A stretch of DNA of 8,344 nucleotides from Candidatus Fischerbacteria bacterium RBG_13_37_8 (lineage in GTDB: Bacteria; Acidobacteriota; HRBIN11; MFGW01): positions 4,843-13,186 of the forward strand of contig MFGW01000103.1 in the NCBI GenBank assembly GCA_001780385.1. Reading direction: 5' to 3'. The notes beneath the pieces are model-generated. The model saw only the letters and a list, made by a program, of their open reading frames with translations, was not told the origin of the DNA and ran no database searches. This document shows positions 1-4,417 of this stretch, in pieces (position 1 is the first letter of the stretch; each line of letters begins with the position of its first letter). The translations under genes were made by a program, and so were the position numbers.

Positions 1-148
1 GGGCAGACCTATGCGTCTGCCCTTGTGTAACAATCCCTCGCATGTTGTAGGGGCAGACCTATGCGTCTGCCCTTGTGTAACAATCCCCGGTATATTGTAG
101 GGGCAGACCTATGCGTCTGCCCTTGTGTAAATCCCGAATGCATTGTCA
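1..148 (+). repeat. Tandem array of three 50-bp hairpin repeat units
   Basis: Three head-to-tail units begin at 1, 51 and 101 with an exact 50-bp period. Each opens with an 8-bp inverted repeat, GGGCAGAC and GTCTGCCC, around the 6-nt loop CTATGC, at 1-22, 51-72 and 101-122. In units 1 and 2 this is followed by TTGTGTAACAATCCC, about ten variable bases and a TTGTAG tail. The third unit has lost two bases (TAAATCCC in place of TAACAATCCC) and fades out near 148. The array probably continues left of the window. It has no coding potential and looks like a REP/MITE-like intergenic repeat. An inverted relative lies at 1931-1957. From 149 to the promoter at 240 the DNA is only A+T rich and I see nothing further in it. 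Confidence 0.9.
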
Positions 149-239
149 TAAAGAAAAAAAATAAATTCTGTCTAATGAAAACCAATAATATCTTTGCATA
201 AAAAATAAAATAAAGTATGCTATGATTTTATGCCTTAAC

Positions 240-267
240 TTGACATTTATTTTATGTGATATATTAT
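240..267 (+). promoter_or_regulatory. Predicted sigma70-type promoter of vapBC
   Basis: A perfect -35 hexamer TTGACA at 240-245 is followed after 16 bp by TATTAT at 262-267, placing the transcription start near 274, just upstream of the antitoxin. A second TATTAT at 265-270 would give a 19-bp spacer and is less likely. VapB antitoxins usually repress their own promoter with the toxin as co-repressor, so an operator is expected here, but I could not find a convincing inverted repeat. Confidence 0.6.
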
Positions 268-285
268 TATGCTTAGAGGTTATAT

Positions 286-489
286 ATGAGAACAACTTTG
301 GACTTGTCTGAGAAACTTGTCAACGAATTATTAGAACTAACCGGCACCAAAAATAAAACTAAAATAATTGAGCGAGCTATAGAAGAATATGTCCGAAAAT
401 TAAAAAGAGAAAAAATTAAACAGGCATACGGTAAATTAAAATTGCAGGTCGATATATTAAAATTACGTGAGAGTGAAAAACATGAATAA
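286..489 (+). CDS. vapB: VapB-family type II antitoxin
   Basis: This 67-residue protein looks like the labile antitoxin of a VapBC pair: it should bind and block the PIN toxin encoded next and bind its own promoter as a dimer. The N-terminus MRTTLDL is the typical short beta strand of the VapB (DUF2191-like) ribbon-helix-helix fold. Two predicted helices follow at about residues 8-18 and 24-40, with KTKIIERAIEEYV as the second. The charged lysine-rich tail, about 41-67, is the expected toxin-binding segment. The start is ATG 286, with AGAGGT at 275-280 and a 5-nt spacer. The stop overlaps the toxin start by 8 nt (ATGAATAA, 482-489), the usual coupling of these pairs. The gene is very A+T rich, which fits horizontal acquisition. 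The family call rests on both the sequence and the partner. Confidence 0.88.
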   Translation: MRTTLDLSEKLVNELLELTGTKNKTKIIERAIEEYVRKLKREKIKQAYGKLKLQVDILKLRESEKHE

Positions 490-886
490 CTATTTTGTTG
501 ACAGCACAATATGGGTAGATTTTTTCAGAGGCAGAAAGAGTTCAGTCAAAGAACTGGTAATGCCCCTTATTGAAGAAGATAAAATTTATTATAATGGCAT
601 TGTATTAAGTGAGCTCTTAATTGGGGCAATAAATGAGAGTGAGTTTGATTTTCTTAAAGATAATTTTCAGGGATTGCATTATCTGGAAACAGATTATGAG
701 ATATTTGAAAAAGCATCGCTAATGGGATATAAAATGCGAAAAAAGGGAATGCTTATTCCCCTCAGTGATCTTCTAATAGCTTTACATTGCCGGCAAACAA
801 ATCTTACGCTAATAACCATGGACAAGCACTTCAAAATTATAAATAACGAATTTCCATTTTCCTTATATTTTATTAATCAAAGATAG
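482..886 (+). CDS. vapC: VapC-family PIN-domain ribonuclease toxin
   Basis: This 134-residue protein is a single PIN domain, the usual size for VapC toxins, which are Mg2+-dependent RNases that cut tRNA or rRNA when freed from VapB. The expected acidic residues are present: D7 in YFVDSTIWVDFF, E44 in LSELLIG, D96 in PLSDLLIALHC and D114 in ITMDKHF, so the active site looks intact. I chose ATG 482, which overlaps the antitoxin stop. The upstream in-frame GTG at 467 would add five residues before the conserved MNNYFVDS start and is unlikely. The Shine-Dalgarno match is weak (GAGAG near 469-473), consistent with translational coupling to vapB. The exact RNA target cannot be read from the sequence. 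Confidence 0.92.
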   Translation: MNNYFVDSTIWVDFFRGRKSSVKELVMPLIEEDKIYYNGIVLSELLIGAINESEFDFLKDNFQGLHYLETDYEIFEKASLMGYKMRKKGMLIPLSDLLIALHCRQTNLTLITMDKHFKIINNEFPFSLYFINQR

Positions 887-912
887 AATAATCTATTATG
901 GATTGATTAAGG

Positions 913-1749
913 ATGAAAACATTTAGTTCTCTTTGCTTATTAATAGCATTAATGCAGCTTCCAAATGCAAGCATCCAGGAAAAGGATGGTGTTCACTATA
1001 CCTCCTATATCGACATACCTTCAAATGATCTGCTTTCCGTTTTAAGGGAAATAACCGCCTGGCCCAATGTTGAGATTGACAGTATGGATGCATGTTCATT
1101 AGACAACCAGGACATCAGTTTGATAAAAATTCATGCTGTTTTCGGAACGAATGATAAAGAGGGATTAATGCTTATAGGATTGCCGAATTATTTATGCCAT
1201 GGAGAAAATAGGGTGGCGATTGCAATTACTTCAGATGGAGGGAAAAATTGGTCTATCCCCGCATGGGTGGAAGGCGGATTTTCAGAAGCCTTTTTCTTCT
1301 CTCCGATGGATGGTTGGATTATCACGCAATGGGTAATAGAAGGAACCTTTCCAACTCTTTACAGAATAAAAGGACATAAAATATATGCCGTAAGATCTGA
1401 TACTCAATTAATGCTATGTCCATTCACTTATGCTTGGAATTTAAATTTTCTTAATAATAAAGAAGGAATGATTCAGATATCATGTGAGGACGGTACCGGA
1501 ACTGATTCCCCTGAAAGTGCAGGAATCAAGGTAATGAAAACTATAAACAGTGGTCGAACATGGGGTGAAGTTCAAGAAAAGTACATTCCCTCCTGGTACA
1601 CTCTCATGGAATTTTCATCTGCCTCTGCCGGAATGATACATGCTCGTTTTGTAAATCATTGGTTTATTCAAAGATGGGATACGCAAAGAATACTTTATCA
1701 AACAGGAACAAAACCTGCTCAACTACTTCAAGAATGGGAATGGAAATAA
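913..1749 (+). CDS. Secreted Asp-box (BNR) beta-propeller-like protein, function unknown
   Basis: This 278-residue protein begins with a short Sec-type signal peptide (K2, hydrophobic core about residues 5-16, likely cleavage around NAS at 18-20), so it is probably exported. Two Asp-box motifs of the BNR type are visible: TSDGGKNW at 106-113 is canonical, and TINSGRTW at 210-217 is degenerate with Asn for Asp. Such motifs mark beta-propeller blades in sialidases, Ycf48-like proteins and many uncharacterised secreted proteins, so they give the fold and not a reaction. At 278 residues it is small for a full propeller. There is no sialidase FRIP motif or arginine triad that I can recognise. ATG 913 is immediately preceded by AAGG, so the Shine-Dalgarno spacing is poor. 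The signal peptide supports this start. It follows vapC by 26 nt and may share its transcript, but a functional link to the toxin is not implied. Confidence 0.75.
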   Translation: MKTFSSLCLLIALMQLPNASIQEKDGVHYTSYIDIPSNDLLSVLREITAWPNVEIDSMDACSLDNQDISLIKIHAVFGTNDKEGLMLIGLPNYLCHGENRVAIAITSDGGKNWSIPAWVEGGFSEAFFFSPMDGWIITQWVIEGTFPTLYRIKGHKIYAVRSDTQLMLCPFTYAWNLNFLNNKEGMIQISCEDGTGTDSPESAGIKVMKTINSGRTWGEVQEKYIPSWYTLMEFSSASAGMIHARFVNHWFIQRWDTQRILYQTGTKPAQLLQEWEWK

Positions 1750-1910
1750 GTTTACTATTTGGCATTAATTGGATTACGATTTATTCGAGCTAGTATGAGA
1801 AACGTCAAAATGCACTACATTGGGCTAAAATTACAGAATTATTACTTTCCTATAAAGCAAAGGAGTCGATCATGCCTCCTTTAGGGGCACCCGGAGATAA
1901 GAGCAAATAA
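1740..1910 (+). pseudogene. Short amber-interrupted reading frame
   Basis: A frame opens at ATG 1740 inside the last codons of the upstream gene, overlapping its stop as in coupled genes. It is interrupted by TAG at 1791-1793 after 17 codons and then continues to TAA at 1908-1910, 57 codons in all including the stop. The part after the amber codon reads like a real protein C-terminus, for example LHWAKITELLL and the end MPPLGAPGDKSK. No ATG, GTG or TTG follows the amber codon until ATG 1872, so that part could not be translated alone at useful length. I recognise no family. It could be a decayed small gene, a remnant of a larger one, or chance. A 7-bp inverted repeat, AAAGGAG/CTCCTTT (1859-1865 and 1876-1882), lies inside it, with no T tract behind it. 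Confidence 0.35.
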
Positions 1911-1930
1911 TAAGAACAAAACTATTAAAA

Positions 1931-1957
1931 GGGCAGACACATAGGTCTGCCCCTACA
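1931..1957 (-). repeat. Solitary inverted copy of the left-edge hairpin repeat
   Basis: GGGCAGAC (1931-1938) and GTCTGCCC (1945-1952) form the same 8-bp stem as in the array at 1-148. The loop ACATAG followed by CTACA matches the reverse complement of that array's GTAG-hairpin junction with one loop change, so this copy points the opposite way. It lacks the GTAACAATCCC tail on the other side of the stem. It sits 17 nt before the Shine-Dalgarno of the next gene, so the folded RNA could affect that leader, although there is no T tract to make it a simple terminator. Confidence 0.8.
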
Positions 1958-1980
1958 CCTTATTTGCATAGGAGACAACA

Positions 1981-2397
1981 ATGATAAAAGAACTAACCGT
2001 TCATAGTAAAAGAAGGAATGAACTCATTGACATCACTGCCGATGTGCTATCATTAATAAAAAAATCCGCGCTCAAAGAAGCCTCAGTCAATTTATATGTA
2101 CCGCATACGACAGCAGGCATAATAATAAATGAGAATGCTGATCCTTCAGTCAAGCAGGATATCCTGAACAATCTCAGCAAACTGGTGCCTGCCGGAGAGA
2201 GCAGTTACACACATCTTGAAGGAAATGCTGATAGTCATATAAAAGCATCGCTCGTGGGGATTTCGGCATGCATCCCGATAAAGGATGGTGAGCTATTGCT
2301 TGGAAGATGGCAGGGTATTTTCTTTGCAGAATTTGATGGACCCCGAACCAGAAAAGTTATTGTTCAAATATCCGGAATATCCGGGGTCGTAGCATAA
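1981..2397 (+). CDS. yjbQ: YjbQ/UPF0047 family protein (secondary thiamine-phosphate synthase type)
   Basis: At 138 residues this is a full-length member of the UPF0047/YjbQ family, compact cytoplasmic proteins. E. coli YjbQ can weakly replace ThiE (thiamine-phosphate synthase) but its main role is unsettled. The family signatures are all here: PHTTAGI at 41-47, NENADPSV at 50-57, HLEGNADSHIKA at 78-89 and GRWQGIFFAEFDGPR at 108-122. H42, H78 and H86 are candidates for the conserved histidine cluster thought to bind metal. The start is ATG 1981 with AGGAG at 1970-1974 and a 6-nt spacer. No thiamine genes are nearby. It is convergent with the next gene across a 68-nt gap (2398-2465) in which I see no clear terminator. 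Confidence 0.95.
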   Translation: MIKELTVHSKRRNELIDITADVLSLIKKSALKEASVNLYVPHTTAGIIINENADPSVKQDILNNLSKLVPAGESSYTHLEGNADSHIKASLVGISACIPIKDGELLLGRWQGIFFAEFDGPRTRKVIVQISGISGVVA

Positions 2398-2465
2398 CAT
2401 TAGCCCTACCCACAGTCAAGGCCTGCACAGCATTTCAAAGCGCCCTTGCGAAATTTCAGCAAAAT

Positions 2466-3086
2466 TTAAACATCCGGCTGATGCTGTTCCATTTTTTCGA
2501 CGGTATAGCGTATGATGGTATAGTAATTTTTAGGATTCACGGGCCAGAGTCCGGGTCCCTTGAGATATTCTTCCTCATGCATACCGGTGATTCTATATTC
2601 CTTCTCCTCAATAAATGCGCCTAATTTATTAACCGTTTCTGTTTCTTCACTATAGGGTCCTATATGTAAAATTTCAGCTATTTCACCATAATTCCATGTT
2701 TCAAGTTTTACTTCTGGTCCCTCCTTGTTAACATCAGGAGGCAGTTGGGTAACACTGTCAGGCACCGGTATGCCATAATAACCAATCCAGTTTTCTTTTG
2801 ATAAACCAATGTCGGTCCAGCGTGCACGCGGCGCTACCATTTTCCAATCTTTTATTTTAAGCTTGTAATATGTTTTGTACAGTTTTTTGAAAACATCTTT
2901 TGCAACTACATTAGGGTCACCCTTTAATTCAATCACTATCATTTTTTGGTTAGGCATTGAATTAATTTCAGGTGTTTTCAGATGTTCATAGAGGCTGAGA
3001 TCAGGTCCGCGAGTTATCAAATAAATAGCAACAACCACCGCCACGATAATCAGCAGTACAACTATCAGCAATATTTTTTTTAGCAT
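2466..3086 (-). CDS. Membrane-anchored GyrI-like ligand-binding protein
   Basis: The protein (206 residues) has one N-terminal transmembrane segment at about residues 5-25 followed by a GyrI-like/AraC effector-binding domain at about 48-195. Diagnostic pieces are EIAEILHIGPYSEE (135-148), the acidic EEEYL (171-175), the usual ligand-contacting Glu region of this fold, and YYTIIRY (188-194). Such domains bind small hydrophobic or cationic molecules in transcription factors such as BmrR and Rob, or inhibit gyrase in SbmC. Here there is no DNA-binding domain, and the anchor suggests that the domain faces the periplasm or sits at the membrane surface. I chose ATG at 3086 because AAGGAG (plus-strand 3095-3100) is then 8 nt away. 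The upstream GTG at 3095 would overlap that Shine-Dalgarno site. The ligand is unknown. Confidence 0.85.
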   Translation of the reverse strand: MLKKILLIVVLLIIVAVVVAIYLITRGPDLSLYEHLKTPEINSMPNQKMIVIELKGDPNVVAKDVFKKLYKTYYKLKIKDWKMVAPRARWTDIGLSKENWIGYYGIPVPDSVTQLPPDVNKEGPEVKLETWNYGEIAEILHIGPYSEETETVNKLGAFIEEKEYRITGMHEEEYLKGPGLWPVNPKNYYTIIRYTVEKMEQHQPDV

Positions 3087-3115
3087 TGCTTTCACTCCTT
3101 ATCAATTAAGATACA

Positions 3116-3144
3116 ATATTATCTGAAAATATTAAAAAATTCAA
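3116..3144 (-). promoter_or_regulatory. Predicted promoter of the GyrI-like gene
   Basis: Reading the minus strand, TTGAAT (plus 3139-3144) is followed after exactly 17 bp by TAATAT (plus 3116-3121). Each hexamer matches four of six consensus positions. The predicted start near 3109 leaves a short leader before the AAGGAG at 3095-3100. It abuts the left arm of the repeat element at 3151. Confidence 0.45.
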
Positions 3145-3150
3145 TTATTC

Positions 3151-3325
3151 TTTGCGAGCATTCCGAAGGAATGCTTGGCAATCCCTAACAGACTATAAAA
3201 AGCATAATCCCCTGCCTATAATTACAAGGATAAAGGCTGCTTATCGCTTTACTAAATATCGAGTGAACGCTTTTTACAATCCGTCTGGGATTGTTACGCT
3301 TGCCTCCGGCAAGCTCATAATGACA
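3151..3325. repeat. Non-coding element with two opposed hairpin arms (MITE/BIME-like)
   Basis: The left arm contains AGCATTCC-GAA-GGAATGCT (3157-3175), an 8-bp stem with a 3-nt loop, followed by TGGCAATCCC. The right arm, read on the minus strand, contains GCTTGCC-GGA-GGCAAGC (plus 3298-3314) followed by GTAACAATCCC. The likeness continues inward: the left arm runs CAGACTATAAAAAGC and the right arm, reversed, AGACGGATTGTAAAAAGC. The arms therefore form an imperfect inverted repeat of roughly 50 nt with about 75 nt between them. The outer sequences TTTGCGAGC and, reversed, ATTATGAGC resemble the common intergenic repeats beginning TTGCGAG. A 66-codon open frame crosses it (3152-3352), but its sequence simply follows the arms and I do not call it a gene. 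This element and its flanks fill the gap between the divergent genes. Confidence 0.75.
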
Positions 3326-3348
3326 CCACGTTGGGAATCCTCGAATCC

Positions 3349-3377
3349 TTGACCCCTTTGCTTAATTTGTATAATAT
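3349..3377 (+). promoter_or_regulatory. Predicted promoter of the GspG-like membrane protein gene
   Basis: TTGACC at 3349-3354 is followed by overlapping -10 candidates: TATAAT at 3370-3375 with a 15-bp spacer, or TAATAT at 3372-3377 with the preferred 17-bp spacer. Either gives a leader of about 25-30 nt before GCGAGG (3398-3403) and ATG 3410. It starts about 25 bp outside the right arm of the repeat element. Confidence 0.55.
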
Positions 3378-3409
3378 TATTATCATATATCTTTTTAGCG
3401 AGGTTTGTA

Positions 3410-4276
3410 ATGCGTGATGCAACACGAAAAAGACCGGCATTTATCAGCGCTTTAGCGGTACTTAATTTTTGCGTTGCTGCGCTGTGGCTAATCATTGCTA
3501 TTATTTTTCTTGTAGAGCAAATATCCGGATTATCAGAGAATCTGCTTCTGATTATTATTTGCTTAGTGCTTGCAACAATACATTTTTTTTGCGGCTACTG
3601 GTTATGGATTCTTCAAAACAGGGGAAGAATCCTGCAGTTAGTACTTGCATTTGCAGGACTGCTTTTTTTTCCATTCGGAACATTTCTTTCCATAATAATA
3701 CTAATGAGACTATATAAAGGTGGGATGAAACTCCTCTTCTCGGCGAAGAAATCAGAAGAATTCAGTGAACAGGAAATGGTCACCCTGAAAACTGTTTCCG
3801 AACAAAAATCCCTCTCCAGTGCTGTCCTGGCCGTGATTCTGGCAGGTCTTAACCTGTTCACACTGCTGGCTATTTGGCTTCCCAGTTCTCCCGGAGTAGT
3901 TCGCACTGCACATCAAAAAAGAACGATCGCAGATATGAGAGCTATTATTACCGGTTTATCAGCTTATGAAGTGGATTATAAAATGTTTCCGAAAGTAAAC
4001 TCTATCGGAGAACTGGAAAGGATACTCGAACCCGTTTATCTAGGAGATATGCCGCACATAGATGGGTGGGGCAATGAATTCCGTTTTCAATCATGGCAGG
4101 AAAATCCAGCATCAAAAGGACCTGACAGTTATATTATTGCCAGCGCTGGACAAGCAGGCAAATGGGAAAACGAATCTCTTGATCAATACAAACCCGGTAT
4201 TATCCAATCCTATAAAAACGATATCGTCGTTAAGAATGGTGTCTTCATCCGACGACCCGAATGGCTCAAAGATTAA
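3410..4276 (+). CDS. Four-helix membrane protein with C-terminal GspG-like pseudopilin domain
   Basis: The protein (288 residues) has hydrophobic segments at about 11-36, 43-68, 72-101 and 136-158, with a charged loop at 102-135. The fourth helix leads into an extracytoplasmic-type domain at about 165-255 that resembles the soluble part of type II secretion major pseudopilins (GspG). It has TIADMRAIITGLSAYEVDY (172-190), the calcium-site-like DGWGN (218-222) and YIIASAGQAGKWE (241-253). The residues around the fourth helix do not include a prepilin-peptidase site (no GFTLIE-type motif), so it is probably not processed or assembled like a pilin. ATG 3410 has GCGAGG at 3398-3403 with a 6-nt spacer. 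Two runs of eight T (3583-3590, 3663-3670) lie in the coding sequence. No other secretion-system gene is present, so the role is unknown. Confidence 0.8.
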   Translation: MRDATRKRPAFISALAVLNFCVAALWLIIAIIFLVEQISGLSENLLLIIICLVLATIHFFCGYWLWILQNRGRILQLVLAFAGLLFFPFGTFLSIIILMRLYKGGMKLLFSAKKSEEFSEQEMVTLKTVSEQKSLSSAVLAVILAGLNLFTLLAIWLPSSPGVVRTAHQKRTIADMRAIITGLSAYEVDYKMFPKVNSIGELERILEPVYLGDMPHIDGWGNEFRFQSWQENPASKGPDSYIIASAGQAGKWENESLDQYKPGIIQSYKNDIVVKNGVFIRRPEWLKD

Positions 4277-4302
4277 TCAAGCAAATATATTTGCTTTCGC
4301 AC

Positions 4303-4362
4303 CGCAGGGTAAATACCCTGCGGGCGACCAAGGGACTCCGTCCCCGTCACATCATTTTTTTT
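4303..4362 (+). terminator. Hairpin pair with T tract, possible terminator
   Basis: CGCAGGGT-AAAT-ACCCTGCG (4303-4322, stem extendable by an A-T pair) is a strong hairpin. A smaller one, GGGAC-TCC-GTCCC (4332-4344), follows, and eight T lie at 4355-4362, ten bases beyond. The T tract is not directly against either stem, so termination is plausible but not certain. An 18-bp perfect palindrome, AAGCAAATATATTTGCTT (4279-4296), sits just before it, immediately after the upstream stop codon. The cluster separates the membrane protein gene from the protease gene and could instead be another REP-type repeat. Confidence 0.4.
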
Positions 4363-4417
4363 CGAACTCACCCTTTTTTTGTAGAGCAGAGTCCTTTATA
4401 TATTAATGGAGGAATAT

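Noticed and set aside
1..148. Regular repeats at the left edge as a possible CRISPR array
   Set aside because: The variable part is only about ten bases, the repeat itself takes up most of the 50-bp period, and no cas gene is present.
467..481. GTG 467 as the start of the PIN toxin
   Set aside because: It adds five non-conserved residues before the typical MNNYFVDS start and enlarges the overlap; ATG 482 with an 8-nt overlap fits the family better.
1791..1793. TAG as a pyrrolysine or recoded codon
   Set aside because: No supporting structure, no known Pyl-protein family and no sign of suppression in the other genes; simple decay is more likely.
1831..1856. Possible promoter TTACAG/TATAAA before yjbQ
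   Set aside because: The spacer is only 14 bp and the hexamers are weak, so it is not better than chance in A+T-rich DNA.
2398..2465. Possible bidirectional terminator between yjbQ and the GyrI-like gene
   Set aside because: Only weak, interrupted complementarity (TTTC...GAAA) and no T tract on either strand next to a stem.
3331..3350. TCGAATCC resembling a tRNA T-arm
   Set aside because: No acceptor stem, anticodon arm or CCA-side pairing could be found around it.
3152..3352. 66-codon open frame across the intergenic repeat
   Set aside because: It coincides with the inverted-arm element, has no Shine-Dalgarno site and no recognisable protein features.
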